Part shown: positions 1 through 8,595 of the stretch, piece after piece
How the letters are laid out: every line of letters begins with the position of its first letter
Position numbering within the stretch: the first letter of the stretch is position 1
Source of the DNA: Candidatus Methylacidiphilales bacterium
GTDB taxonomy: Bacteria; Verrucomicrobiota; Verrucomicrobiia; Methylacidiphilales; JAAUTS01
Direction of reading: 5' to 3'
Assembly (NCBI GenBank): GCA_028713655.1
Contig: JAQTNW010000002.1
Coordinates: forward strand, 14,627-78,626
DNA length: 64,000 nt
Made by a program: the position numbers and the translations under genes
Notes under the pieces: model-generated
Databases searched by the model: none
What the model saw: only the letters and a program-made list of their open reading frames with translations
Told to the model about the DNA's origin: nothing

Positions 1-314
1 CTTACAGGGCTTGGGGTTTTTGCATTCTTCGTATTCCTGGGGCGATGCCCCAGGCTGGTATAAATCCCGCGCTTTCAGCGCTCCACGAGTCCAGCAAACA
101 TCCGCGGTTAATAAATCCTTTGCGTGCGCAAAATCCTAGTTCCCCCCTTATCAGACGGATGCACTTTGTTTAACCCTCGCGTCTCGCGTCTTTTGCCCCC
201 TTGCTCGCGACGCATGTCGGAGTTTGCGGCTTGGCGTTAAATTCTCTTACTATCCAAGTCGGGAGTGACAGTTCCGGGATGTCTGATACAATTCTCCACT
301 CAGTCATGTCAGTA
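1..314. repeat. Direct repeat copy 1 (about 0.31 kb, promoter-bearing)
   Basis: This stretch is almost the same as 1549-1866, differing by a 5-base indel near 136 and a few substitutions. Both copies contain the same small hairpin (TGGGGC-GAT-GCCCCA), the same promoter-like hexamers, and end about 9 bases inside a reading frame at ATGTCAG. The repeat may begin before the window, because base 1 is already inside it. It also carries the decayed GCGTCTTGGCG-type text seen in other gaps. Confidence 0.93.
265..292 (+). promoter_or_regulatory. Putative sigma70-type promoter of the 306-1502 gene
   Basis: GTGACA at 265-270 and TACAAT at 287-292 are separated by 16 bases and are perfectly conserved in the second repeat copy. 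The -10 box ends only 13 bases before the ATG at 306, so any transcript from it would be leaderless or nearly so. Inferred from sequence only. Confidence 0.45.
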
Positions 315-1502
315 ACTTTCAAAATCGTCGTGCTGACCTATGCCGCTATTTGCCTCGGTTTTTCGGCAATCGGACGCGCAGCAGACACGGAAAAGACGGC
401 AACGCTTGCCGAGGTGCATACCTGGGGTGACTTGCTGGCACAGAAGCCGGTCACGTTGCAAATAAAAGCATCTCCAGCGGAAAAACAAGATGCGACGTCC
501 GTTGAGAAAAAGCCCCTCAGCTTCCGCCTCGGAATTGATCGGACCCACGCAAAACTCTACGGGGCCGTCGTGCTTTACTGCCTTGCACAGGGCGACATCG
601 GACAAATGGATGGCAAACTACCAGATAGAAATCCATCTATTGGGCCATTCCGGATCGATATTCAAAGACCAGTCAAATATGCAGAACTTGCAATGGGGAT
701 TCAGCATTTAAAACTTGTTACAACCTATTTCAATGCACTTTTCATACAGACCGTTCCACTAAACCAAACGGGTTCCTACACCATCACTTTCAAACAGTTG
801 ATCAACGGCGAAAAGGCTTGTGACATCGCCATGGTGAATGTGGCTGTTTCTTCGGAATCGGAAACGCTCTGGTCACCTTGGGTAGAGCCGGAGAGCAATA
901 CTGCGAAAAATGCGGAACCAGCCAATGGGCGCGACTATTGCATGATGGATGTTGCCAATCCTTCGAGTGGGATTGCATTGCCGAAATCGGAGGGCTCCGA
1001 ACCAATATTTCTCAACAACATTCCCAATGCCAAATCCCCTCTTCCGGAATTTATTCCTTCCAAGCCGTATGAGGGCATTCAACTGTCCCTGAAAGGCAAT
1101 GAACTCATCGTGAAGCTCGACGAGAAGGAAGGCCTTACAGATTGTTTTCCCGATGAATATTTCCTCACACGCTGGTGGATCAACGGAAAACCTTTCATAC
1201 CCAAACTGGAGATTCCTACGAATGCCATCAAGCTTCGCGCCTGGTGCGGCCATGTATCCCCCGTAAAAGAAATGCATTTCAGAATGGAATTTCATCCGGA
1301 AGTTCTTGGCGTGAAAAAAGGAGACAGAGTCGGCATGCAGCTTCTCTATTGTCCTCGCGGCTGGGAATATGTCGGGCCTGTGCAAATGGACCAAGCACTG
1401 AAGGCACAAACAGAAGACGAGTATCCCAAACCCATCTCCCGCCTGTCGAACCGCATCGACTTTATCTATTCCGGCGATCCCAAGTCGATTGCGCAGCCTT
1501 AA
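306..1502 (+). CDS. Secreted protein of unknown function
   Basis: I do not recognise this 398-residue protein. The frame is open from 201, but I start at the ATG at 306 because it gives a clean signal peptide (short start, hydrophobic residues about 7-20, AxA-type end near residue 26) and because the upstream duplication ends exactly here. The mature part is a soluble, beta-rich-looking chain with scattered cysteines (for example in DYCMMD, TDCFPD, AWCGH and YCPRG), which suggests an exported disulphide-bonded protein. It has no clear repeats or membrane anchor. It lies between two copies of the same promoter region, so it looks like an inserted or duplicated cassette in front of the DUF1638 gene. 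Its base composition is lower in GC than the following genes. Confidence 0.7.
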   Translation: MSVTFKIVVLTYAAICLGFSAIGRAADTEKTATLAEVHTWGDLLAQKPVTLQIKASPAEKQDATSVEKKPLSFRLGIDRTHAKLYGAVVLYCLAQGDIGQMDGKLPDRNPSIGPFRIDIQRPVKYAELAMGIQHLKLVTTYFNALFIQTVPLNQTGSYTITFKQLINGEKACDIAMVNVAVSSESETLWSPWVEPESNTAKNAEPANGRDYCMMDVANPSSGIALPKSEGSEPIFLNNIPNAKSPLPEFIPSKPYEGIQLSLKGNELIVKLDEKEGLTDCFPDEYFLTRWWINGKPFIPKLEIPTNAIKLRAWCGHVSPVKEMHFRMEFHPEVLGVKKGDRVGMQLLYCPRGWEYVGPVQMDQALKAQTEDEYPKPISRLSNRIDFIYSGDPKSIAQP

Positions 1503-1548
1503 CCCGGCGTGTCTCGCGTGCTTTTGAATAGCCACGTGTTAGTGCGCC

Positions 1549-1866
1549 CTTACAGGGCTTGGGGTTTTTGCATTCTTCGTATTCCTGGGGCGATGCCCCA
1601 GGCTGGTATAAATCCCGCGCTTTCAGCGCTCCACGAGTCCAGCAAACATCCGCGGTTAATAAATCCTTTGCGTGCTTTGTGCGAAATCCTAGTTCCCCCC
1701 TTATCAGACGGATGCACTTTGTTTAACCCTCGCGTCTCGCGTCTTTTGCCCCCTTGCTCGCGACGTATGTCGGAGTTTGCGTCTTGGCGTTAAATTCTCT
1801 TACGCATCCAAGTCGGGAGTGACAGTTCCGGGATGTCTGATACAATTCTCCCTCATAATGTCAGCA
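1549..1866. repeat. Direct repeat copy 2 (about 0.32 kb, promoter-bearing)
   Basis: Second copy of the 1-314 repeat. It fills nearly the whole gap between the secreted-protein gene and the DUF1638 gene and ends a few codons inside the latter. Between the first gene and this copy (1503-1548) there is only short unmatched sequence. Confidence 0.93.
1819..1846 (+). promoter_or_regulatory. Putative sigma70-type promoter of the DUF1638-RACo-AraC operon
   Basis: GTGACA (1819-1824) and TACAAT (1841-1846), 16-base spacer, identical to the copy at 265-292. It lies 11 bases before the ATG at 1858, again implying a nearly leaderless message; no Shine-Dalgarno sequence is seen between it and the start. 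Confidence 0.45.
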
Positions 1867-2607
1867 ACCCCCAGAATAGCCCTGCTTGCCTGCGCGGTGT
1901 TCGAACGCGAAATCGAACTGCATGCCGCAGGCGCATCCCACATCGCCGAGACACGTTTTTTCGAGGTCGGCTTGCACGACCGACCGGACAAACTCCGCGA
2001 AGCCTTGCAGGCCGCGCTGGATGAACTTGACGCCCGGAATGACATCGACGCCGTCGTGCTCGCCTACGGTCTTTGCGGCTGCGGCACGGCGGGCTTGCAA
2101 CCGCACCGTCACAAATTCGTGATTCCGCGCGCCCACGATTGCATCACGGTTTTCATGGGCAGCAAGGAACGCTACGCCGGGCAACAAAAGAGTTGTCCGA
2201 CTTGTTATTATTACACGCCCGGCTGGAACCGCGAGCGGCGCGTGCCCGGCCCCGACCGGCTCGAATCGCTCCGGACCGAGCTTTCCAAGCAGTTCGACGA
2301 GGACAACGTGGATTTCCTGCTCGAGTCCGAGCGCGAGCAATGGGCCCTGCATGACACGGCATTCTATCTCGACCTCGGCACCGATGACGCGGAGACCGAG
2401 GCGGAATACGCCCGCCGCTGCGCGGACTCGCTCGGCTGGAAATTTGAGCGCATGCGCGGCGATCCGGCGTTGCTGCGTGATTTGCTCTGGGGCAACTGGG
2501 ATTCCGAACGGTTTCAAATCATCGAACCGGGCTCGCGGCTTGCGAACTCCACCGACGCGAATGTCATGCGCGCCGAACCTGCTGACAAAAAAACAGACGC
2601 TCCATGA
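1858..2607 (+). CDS. DUF1638 domain protein, corrinoid methyl-transfer associated
   Basis: The 249-residue protein has the features of DUF1638: an opening IALLACAVFEREIE, a glycine/cysteine turn (LAYGLCGCGTAGL), the PRAHDCITVFMGSKERY block and a KSCPTCYYYTPGW segment. The function of the family is not established; from memory, members often sit beside corrinoid methyltransferase genes, as here. The cysteines could bind a metal or cluster. The start at 1858 is preferred over the longer frame from 1777 because it begins at the family's usual N-terminus and at the repeat boundary. Its stop overlaps the start of the RACo-like gene (ATGA), so the two are translationally coupled. Confidence 0.85.
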   Translation: MSATPRIALLACAVFEREIELHAAGASHIAETRFFEVGLHDRPDKLREALQAALDELDARNDIDAVVLAYGLCGCGTAGLQPHRHKFVIPRAHDCITVFMGSKERYAGQQKSCPTCYYYTPGWNRERRVPGPDRLESLRTELSKQFDEDNVDFLLESEREQWALHDTAFYLDLGTDDAETEAEYARRCADSLGWKFERMRGDPALLRDLLWGNWDSERFQIIEPGSRLANSTDANVMRAEPADKKTDAP

Positions 2608-4262
2608 GCAGCGGAACGCCGGTCATTATTGAATCCGAAGACGGAGCATCGCACGAGTTTGCCGTGTCCCCGCAGGCGGGCGGGCGTTCACTCGCGGATC
2701 TGCTGGCGGAACACGGCTTTCCATTGAACACCCGCTGCGGCCAGCGCGGGTTGTGCCGCGGCTGCGAAGTGCAGTTGCGCGAGGGAAAAGTGTCCATCGG
2801 CCAGGACGCGGCTTCCGCTCCCGCAACCATTCAAACATGCAAGGCGCGGATCACAGAGCGCGTCGTGATCCGGATACCGGCGCGTTCGAGGATCGAACAC
2901 CGGCCGCAGGTGATCGACACTTTCCGCATTGATGTCCCCTGCGCGCACCAGCCCTTGTTTGAGCCTGTCGCAGGCAAACGGGACACGGCCTTCGCCGTCG
3001 ATGTTGGAACGACAACCGTCGCCGTGCTGCTTGTGGATCTTGCAACGGGCGAGGTGCTCTCGCGGGCCGGCGGATTCAACGAGCAAATCCGCTTCGGCGA
3101 CAATGTCCTGACACGGATCGATGCCGCGCGTTCCCGGGACGCACTAACAGCCATGCAATCCGCCGTCGTCACCGGTACAATAGTTCCGCTCTTATTGCGG
3201 GCGTGCGAACGCGCCGGGCGCACACCCTCGCGGCTGGCTGGCGGGACCATCGCGGGCAATACGACCATGCTGCATCTTCTTATTGGCGAAGATCCCTCAT
3301 CGCTTGGAGTTGCGCCCTTCGTGCCTCGCTTTATCGAAGGCAAACGCCTGACAGCTTCCGGCATCGGCCTGGCCGCGGGCAAAAACGGGGACGCGCTTGC
3401 ACCGGACACACCGGTGCAGCTTTTGCCCGGAATCGCCGCCTACATTGGCGCGGACATCACCGCGGGCGTGTATGCAACCGGAATGATTTTTGACGAATTG
3501 CCGAGCCTGCTGGTCGATATCGGCACCAACGGCGAAATTGTGCTTCAAAGCAGCGGACGCCTAACGGCCTGCGCTACGGCCGCGGGACCCGCTTTTGAAG
3601 GCTCCGGGCTCCGCTGCGGGACCCGGGCGCGCGAGGGCGCCATCAGCGGAATCGACCTTGCTCTGAACCCATTCCGTGTCGATGCGGTAACGATTGGAAA
3701 TATTCCGCTTGCGCGCGCAGCCGGCATCTGCGGGTCGGCGTATATTGATTTTCTCTCTGTTGGGCGGCGCAGCGGACTGCTTCTTGAATCGGGGCGCTTC
3801 GATCCGGAAGTCTGGCAATGCATTCCCACCAGCCACCGGGTTGAGGCGGACGGCGAGCGCGCATTAAAAATCGCAGGGGCGAATGGCATAGGCGAACCGG
3901 TCATAAGCGAGGTGGACATCGCCGTGCTGTTGCAGGCGAAGGCTGCAATCGGAGCGGGCATCGAGACCCTGCTCAAGACGGCGCGAATCGAAGCCGGTGA
4001 TATTTCACGGGTCTATCTGGCCGGGGGGTTTGGGATGCATTTGAACGTTGGCCACGCCATCGCGGCGGGACTGCTGCCCGGTTTCCGGGAAGAACAGGTA
4101 CGCGTCGTGGGAAACACAGCGCTGGCCGGCGCATTGCTTGCGTTGCTGGACCGCACGACGCTCGACGAGATGGAAGCGTTGCGCGCGCAGGTGGATGTGT
4201 TGGAATTAAACCTTCAGGAAGGTTTCGAAGACCGCTTCGTCGATCACCTGATGCTTCCATGA
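2604..4262 (+). CDS. RACo-type reductive activator of corrinoid proteins
   Basis: This 552-residue protein has an N-terminal plant-type [2Fe-2S] ferredoxin domain with cysteines at 45, 51, 54 and 79 (C-X5-C-X2-C-Xn-C). A large ASKHA/DUF4445 domain follows, with nucleotide-binding loops such as DVGTTTVAV and LLVDIGTNGEIVL and a C-terminal LAGGFGMHLN motif. RACo-like proteins use ATP to drive electron transfer that returns inactive cob(II)alamin to cob(I)alamin on a corrinoid protein. Likely clients are the MtaC-type protein at 12832 and any corrinoid partners of the UroD homologues. The first residues overlap the DUF1638 stop and its own stop overlaps the next gene (ATGA), so this is a tight operon. 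The cytoplasmic location is inferred from the lack of a signal peptide. Confidence 0.9.
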   Translation: MSSGTPVIIESEDGASHEFAVSPQAGGRSLADLLAEHGFPLNTRCGQRGLCRGCEVQLREGKVSIGQDAASAPATIQTCKARITERVVIRIPARSRIEHRPQVIDTFRIDVPCAHQPLFEPVAGKRDTAFAVDVGTTTVAVLLVDLATGEVLSRAGGFNEQIRFGDNVLTRIDAARSRDALTAMQSAVVTGTIVPLLLRACERAGRTPSRLAGGTIAGNTTMLHLLIGEDPSSLGVAPFVPRFIEGKRLTASGIGLAAGKNGDALAPDTPVQLLPGIAAYIGADITAGVYATGMIFDELPSLLVDIGTNGEIVLQSSGRLTACATAAGPAFEGSGLRCGTRAREGAISGIDLALNPFRVDAVTIGNIPLARAAGICGSAYIDFLSVGRRSGLLLESGRFDPEVWQCIPTSHRVEADGERALKIAGANGIGEPVISEVDIAVLLQAKAAIGAGIETLLKTARIEAGDISRVYLAGGFGMHLNVGHAIAAGLLPGFREEQVRVVGNTALAGALLALLDRTTLDEMEALRAQVDVLELNLQEGFEDRFVDHLMLP

Positions 4263-4993
4263 ACGATTTTCCCGCAGTTCCGTTGCTCGAACACCGGCCT
4301 TATGACCGGATTCGGGAATTTTACCTGTATCAGGAACCTGCACTGCTGGCGGCGATTCAGCGCGGCGACCGCGGGGAAGCCATACGCATCATCAACCATA
4401 TCCTGGTCCACATCTACAGTGCGGGCCAGGAACGAAACGACCTTCTCAAAGGATTGCTGCTGGAACTTGTCGTAATGATGTCGCGAGCGGCTGTCGAGGC
4501 TGGCGCGACCCAGGCCGACGTTCTCGGAATGAATTATCATTGCATCACCGAGCTTGCGGGGATTGACGACGACGAACAGCTTGCAAAATGGCTGCGGGCA
4601 ACACTTGAGCGGCTGTTCGCCGCCATGGAGCGGCAGGAAGACTTCACGCCGCCGCTGCTGATCACAAAAGCCCTCAATTACATCCGCGAGAACCTGCACC
4701 GCGATGTCACCCGCGATGAAACCGCGCGGTTCGCCGGGATTTCGCCCAGTCATTTCTCGCGCCTGCTGCGCGAGCGCTCAGGCCGTTCTTTCACCGATCT
4801 GCTGCGGCAATGCCGCGTCGATCTGGCGTCCGAACTTCTCCAGACGAGCGACCAATCACTCGCCGAGATTGCCGGCGCCTGCGGCTTTTGCGATCAAAGC
4901 TATTTCACGCATGTTTTCCAGCAGGCAAAGAAGATGACGCCCAAACAATTTCGCGCCGCGAATCAGGCGGGCGGGAACAAGACGGCGGATTAA
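4259..4993 (+). CDS. AraC-family transcriptional regulator
   Basis: This is a 244-residue regulator. The first two thirds are helical, possibly a PocR-like sensor-associated helical region, with no cupin motif. The C-terminal 100 residues hold the two helix-turn-helix units of AraC proteins (DETARFAGISPSHFSRLLRE, then SLAEIAGACGFCDQSYFTHV and a closing MTPKQFR). Its start overlaps the RACo stop by four bases (ATGA), so it is co-expressed with the activator and probably controls the neighbouring methyl-transfer genes. The ligand is unknown. Confidence 0.88.
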   Translation: MNDFPAVPLLEHRPYDRIREFYLYQEPALLAAIQRGDRGEAIRIINHILVHIYSAGQERNDLLKGLLLELVVMMSRAAVEAGATQADVLGMNYHCITELAGIDDDEQLAKWLRATLERLFAAMERQEDFTPPLLITKALNYIRENLHRDVTRDETARFAGISPSHFSRLLRERSGRSFTDLLRQCRVDLASELLQTSDQSLAEIAGACGFCDQSYFTHVFQQAKKMTPKQFRAANQAGGNKTAD

Positions 4994-5002
4994 GCGCATT
5001 TC

Positions 5003-5030
5003 ACCGCCAAGAACGCCAAGGGTTGGCGGT
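5003..5030. repeat. Hairpin between convergent genes, in CGCCAAG-type repeat text
   Basis: ACCGCCAA (5003-5010) pairs perfectly with TTGGCGGT (5023-5030) over a 12-base loop. It lies in the 93-base gap between the AraC gene and the convergent UroD gene, and may act as a weak bidirectional terminator. It is also one of many copies of a degenerate intergenic repeat family in this window. Confidence 0.5.
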
Positions 5031-5086
5031 AAAGAATCAAAGAACACAAAAGGATAATTCCTTGGCGATCTTGGTGTTCGATAATC

Positions 5087-6277
5087 TCAACCGGCCAACA
5101 CTCCAAACTCACGGCCCGCGTGATACATCGCCTCGGTGTTTTCCAGCGGAGTGCCGGGCGGAAGATTGTTGCCTTCCCGCAGCACGAATTGCCCTCCCTC
5201 GAGTATGCCGGATTGCAGAATGCGACGGACTTCCTCACGGACTTCAGGGGGCTTGGCCCGCATCAGGAATTCCACATGCGGCCCGCCCTGGATGCGGACA
5301 TTCGGCCCCAACTCGCGGCGAAGCGTTCCGAAATCAACCGGGAACCCGGTGTCAAAACCCTGGACATTCAGTTCATCCCGCAGCGTGCGAAAATGGCGGG
5401 TTGCATCTCCGCAGAGATGCATGCCGCGAGGCTTGGCTGTCGCAAGCGCATCGAAATACCTCCGATGATGGGGCAGAATATGTTCGCGATACATCGGGGT
5501 TGAGATCAACGCAATGCTATCGTCGTTAAGGCCGCAATTGTCATAGGGAATCGGCAGGCCTCCGAGCTTGCGCCAGGCCGTGATGCGCCGGATGATCGCC
5601 TCGGTGATAAAGTCCAGAAGCTTGCACAATCGGTCCGGATCATCCGCCATGGTTTCACAAACAAAGCCGGCTCCGAACAAGTTGCAGGCGCCCGTCATTG
5701 GCCCGTCCGTGCCGAGAAATGGAACTCCTATCTCAATCGGCCGGTCGAGAAATGTTTCCTTTTTTGCCCGCGCCTTGAAATGCTCCCAATATTCCAGCCC
5801 GCGCGCCATCAATCCGCCAAATGGGTCCGGGATTCCTTTTTCCATGATCCGCTCCGGTGCGTCGACAAAATCCGGCAGGGTGTCCGGGACCTGGTCTGGA
5901 AAGTAATGAACTTTGCATCCAAGCCAACCTGACTCGTAGTAGTTCTGAAAATCGGGGCCAAGGGTCCATTTTTCAGGCAGCCCCAGTTCGAAATCCTGAA
6001 GCAGGTTGAAGCGTATCCAGCGCTGGAATCGGAGCTGCGCGTCGAACATTGTGTCCGGATCTTCCGAATACTGCTGGAAATCCAAGCGGCTGGGATTGGC
6101 GGCCTGGGTAAACATGCAATAGCGCGTGTTCGTGCCGAGAATAATCGGGATGCGATGCGGCGGGCGCCGGGAATCGAGCGCGGCCCAGATTTTCCGGACT
6201 TCCTCATTGTGCCGTTTGAAATCAAAACCGGCAAGGCGGTCGGGTGTTGTATCAGGCGCGAGTTGGGTGGCGCTCAT
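5087..6277 (-). CDS. UroD-family (MtaA-like) methyltransferase, paralogue 1
   Basis: The 396-residue protein has a uroporphyrinogen-decarboxylase-like TIM barrel. The motif MHLCGDATRHF near residue 290 matches the H-X-C part of the zinc site used by MtaA/MtbA-type methyl-corrinoid methyltransferases. A late GGPHVEFL segment follows. It is not a haem-pathway HemE: the arginine-rich N-terminal substrate signature is absent and the locus is about corrinoid methyl transfer. The likely role is methyl transfer between a corrinoid protein and a methyl donor or thiol acceptor; the substrate cannot be assigned. It begins 9 bases after the desaturase stop on the same strand, so the two are probably one transcript. 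Confidence 0.82.
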   Translation of the reverse strand: MSATQLAPDTTPDRLAGFDFKRHNEEVRKIWAALDSRRPPHRIPIILGTNTRYCMFTQAANPSRLDFQQYSEDPDTMFDAQLRFQRWIRFNLLQDFELGLPEKWTLGPDFQNYYESGWLGCKVHYFPDQVPDTLPDFVDAPERIMEKGIPDPFGGLMARGLEYWEHFKARAKKETFLDRPIEIGVPFLGTDGPMTGACNLFGAGFVCETMADDPDRLCKLLDFITEAIIRRITAWRKLGGLPIPYDNCGLNDDSIALISTPMYREHILPHHRRYFDALATAKPRGMHLCGDATRHFRTLRDELNVQGFDTGFPVDFGTLRRELGPNVRIQGGPHVEFLMRAKPPEVREEVRRILQSGILEGGQFVLREGNNLPPGTPLENTEAMYHAGREFGVLAG

Positions 6278-6286
6278 ATATATCGC

Positions 6287-7306
6287 TCAAGAATTCGGCA
6301 GGGGCGCCGCATATTGATAGGCAGGATCTTCATCCTGCCGTTTTTGGATTTCAATGATTTCCTTCCATGTGGCGATCAAGCCATGGGGACAGGGCGGGAG
6401 GTCGTGCTTGATCAGCTCATGCAGTTTTCCAAGCCTGTAACAGGGCACAGCGGCATACATGTGATGCTCGGTATGATAGTTCATGTGCCAGTAGAGAAAC
6501 TGCACAACCGGATTCAGGGTAAATGTTCGACAGCAAAGCCGGAAGTCCGGCACGTTGTCCTGGAGCCCGATGTGCTGGGTGTTGTTGCAGAGCCAAAACA
6601 GCCAACCACCATAACATGGCGCAAGTGTCACCAGCACGGGCAATAACCAGAGTTTGAAGTAGATCGAGATGCCAAGAATCAGCCCGTGCCCCACGAGCAG
6701 CGTGCGCGCCCAACAGATCGGACGGCGCCTATCGAGGTTTGATTCCGGGAACAGCGCCAGTTCCCATTCGCCCTGGAACTGTCCGCGCGCAATGCGGAAG
6801 GATCCCTTCAAGTTGTTCCAGGCTGCCATCGGATTCACAAATCCTTCTTTCAGAAAATTTTTGACCAGGGCCCGCATGGGCAGAACAACTTCAAGATCAT
6901 CGGGGGGATGCAGCGTGTAACGATGATGGCGCGCATGGCTAACCTGGAACATTTCAAAATTGATCCAGCCCGGGAACGCCAGAATGTGGACGAAGAACCC
7001 GTTCAGCCATTTGGTTTTGAAAACCGTGCCGTGGCCCAGTTCATGAACGCCATTGATCAGAAAAGCGCAACCCATACCATGCAGAAACATCAGCAGCACC
7101 GTTGCTGGCAAAGGCCAGTGGAACGAGGAATAAAAGGCCGCGGTTCCAGTCAGTGCGATGGTGCCGAGGTACGACAGCGTCTGGAGCAGTCCCAGGAAGT
7201 CGCTCCGTTCATGAAGGCCCTTGAGAAACTTCGGATCGACAGGGCTTCTGTACCAGGCGACGACGCACGGTGCTTCCTTTTTCGACATTGTTATTGCGTA
7301 GCTCAT
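6287..7306 (-). CDS. Membrane fatty-acid desaturase
   Basis: This di-iron membrane desaturase shows the three histidine clusters of the family: HELGH after the first membrane pair, HARHH about 40 residues later, and HTEHH followed by MYAAVPC near the C-terminus. An additional NTQH site precedes the last. Two hydrophobic hairpins flank the clusters. The frame is open to 7399, but the start is placed at 7306 (339 residues; 7288 is also possible) because the extra upstream residues look non-coding and would run into the divergent promoter region. The enzyme would insert a double bond into a lipid using O2. That is odd beside oxygen-sensitive corrinoid enzymes, and it is followed at once by a UroD-family gene. 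The exact lipid substrate is unknown. Confidence 0.85.
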   Translation of the reverse strand: MSYAITMSKKEAPCVVAWYRSPVDPKFLKGLHERSDFLGLLQTLSYLGTIALTGTAAFYSSFHWPLPATVLLMFLHGMGCAFLINGVHELGHGTVFKTKWLNGFFVHILAFPGWINFEMFQVSHARHHRYTLHPPDDLEVVLPMRALVKNFLKEGFVNPMAAWNNLKGSFRIARGQFQGEWELALFPESNLDRRRPICWARTLLVGHGLILGISIYFKLWLLPVLVTLAPCYGGWLFWLCNNTQHIGLQDNVPDFRLCCRTFTLNPVVQFLYWHMNYHTEHHMYAAVPCYRLGKLHELIKHDLPPCPHGLIATWKEIIEIQKRQDEDPAYQYAAPLPNS

Positions 7307-7365
7307 ACAACAAGCATAACCACTCTTGCCGAATCGGGCTTTCAAGTTAATATCGCAGTACGCGA

Positions 7366-8298
7366 TTGAACATTCGAAACGCCATTCTGCAGCAAACATC
7401 CGAGCGGGTGATGCTTGACCTGCGCCATCTCGGCATCCCAGAGGTGCCGATGATTGGCCGCTACCGGTATTCCCGCGCTCACACAGGATTGGAGCAGCAT
7501 GCGCACACCGGGGCGGTGGAAATCTGTTATCTCGCCAAGGGGACGCAACTCTACCGCGTGGGTCGGCGCGACTACGTGCTTCGGGGCGGCGATGTCTTTG
7601 TAACCTTTCCGGATGAACAGCACAGTACCGGTGAAGCGCCCGAGGAAAAGGGGTCGTTGTACTGGCTGCATCTTATTCTGCCGAGGCGCCCGTCACGCTT
7701 TCTGAATTGCGCTCCGGCTGATGCGCGGGTATTGGTTGGGCAGCTACTGGCGATCCGGCACCGCCATTTCAAAGGCGCTCCCATTCTCCAAACGCTGCTG
7801 GATGAAATCATTCTCGTCGGCTCTGCCAAACGCAATCCGCTCGGCAGAATAGCCATTTCAACCAAACTGGCCGCGTACCTTTTGAAAGTCATTGAATGTT
7901 CCCGGCGCCATCCCAAGCCTGCGCTTTCTCCGGCGACCCATCAGTTGCTCCGCATGATTGAGACGCAGATTGAAGGGCCGCTGGCCATCCGGGATCTGGC
8001 CGCGCGCATGGGGTTGTCGGTTTCGCGTTTCAAAACGCGTTTCAAACAGGAGATCGGAATTCCGCCCGCCGAGTACGTCCAGCGCTGCAAGATCGTCGCC
8101 GCAAAAATATTGCTGTCCAACCGAAAACTTACGATCACGGACATCGCCTTTCGCCTGAATTTTTCCTCATCCCAATATTTCGCAACCGTTTTCAAGCGAT
8201 ACACCGGCCAATCGCCGCGTACGTGCAGGCGGCAGGTTGTACCCTCTGGCAACACTCATACCACCTTCCGCGAAACACAGAGGACCTTCAGCGCATAG
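7366..8298 (+). CDS. AraC-family regulator with cupin-type sensor domain
   Basis: The 310-residue protein has an N-terminal cupin-like fold (motifs HAHTGAVEICYLAKG and GDVFVTFPDEQHS) for ligand sensing. A C-terminal AraC pair of helix-turn-helix motifs follows (LAARMGLSVSRFKTRF; TDIAFRLNFSSSQYFATVF). The start is a TTG at 7366; an ATG at 7411 is the alternative. It diverges from the desaturase-UroD pair, so it probably regulates them. Its 3' end overlaps the remnant of an ABC ATPase gene on the other strand by 43 bases, so the last residues may be junction-derived. Confidence 0.85.
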   Translation: MNIRNAILQQTSERVMLDLRHLGIPEVPMIGRYRYSRAHTGLEQHAHTGAVEICYLAKGTQLYRVGRRDYVLRGGDVFVTFPDEQHSTGEAPEEKGSLYWLHLILPRRPSRFLNCAPADARVLVGQLLAIRHRHFKGAPILQTLLDEIILVGSAKRNPLGRIAISTKLAAYLLKVIECSRRHPKPALSPATHQLLRMIETQIEGPLAIRDLAARMGLSVSRFKTRFKQEIGIPPAEYVQRCKIVAAKILLSNRKLTITDIAFRLNFSSSQYFATVFKRYTGQSPRTCRRQVVPSGNTHTTFRETQRTFSA

Positions 8299-8485
8299 CG
8301 ATGGTTGCTAAAACTCAGGCGCATTTTTGAACCGAAGGCGGCGCTTAGATGGCGAGCGGTGAGCACTTTCTCTTTTTCGCCCGCAGTGAGGACACGGCCC
8401 TCTTTCAAAATCAACACATGCGTGAAAACAGGCATGATTTCCTCAACGTGATGCGAAGGTTGGAGATGTCGAGGATCGGCTTCAT
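8256..8485 (-). pseudogene. ABC-transporter ATPase remnant: N- and C-terminal ends joined by an internal deletion
   Basis: Reading the minus strand from the ATG at 8485 gives MKPILDISNLRIT, which resembles an ABC ATPase beginning, and then goes out of sense. In a second frame, from about 8468 to the TGA at 8256, it reads HHVEEIMPVFTHVLILKEGR and on through VLTAGE and LSAAFGSKMRL. That is the end of a ModF/YlmA-like ABC ATPase just after its switch histidine. Walker A, signature and Walker B are missing. The two parts meet at CGCATCAC, which both frames can use, so a deletion between short homologies is likely. The gene is dead. Confidence 0.72.
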
Positions 8486-8595
8486 GGGAAATGGAATGAG
8501 GATGGCAAAAGGATATCGAAAAGTGTGAAATATCCAGATTAATCCGCGGGCTAATTTTGAATTTTTATGCCAGATTTAGCATCACTGCATATTCC

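Noticed and set aside
201-305. Upstream extension of the first secreted-protein frame
   Set aside because: The residues lie within the duplicated promoter region, and a signal peptide begins at 306.
8299-8550. Real terminator or small RNA after the AraC gene
   Set aside because: The sequence is explained by the ABC ATPase remnant on the minus strand.
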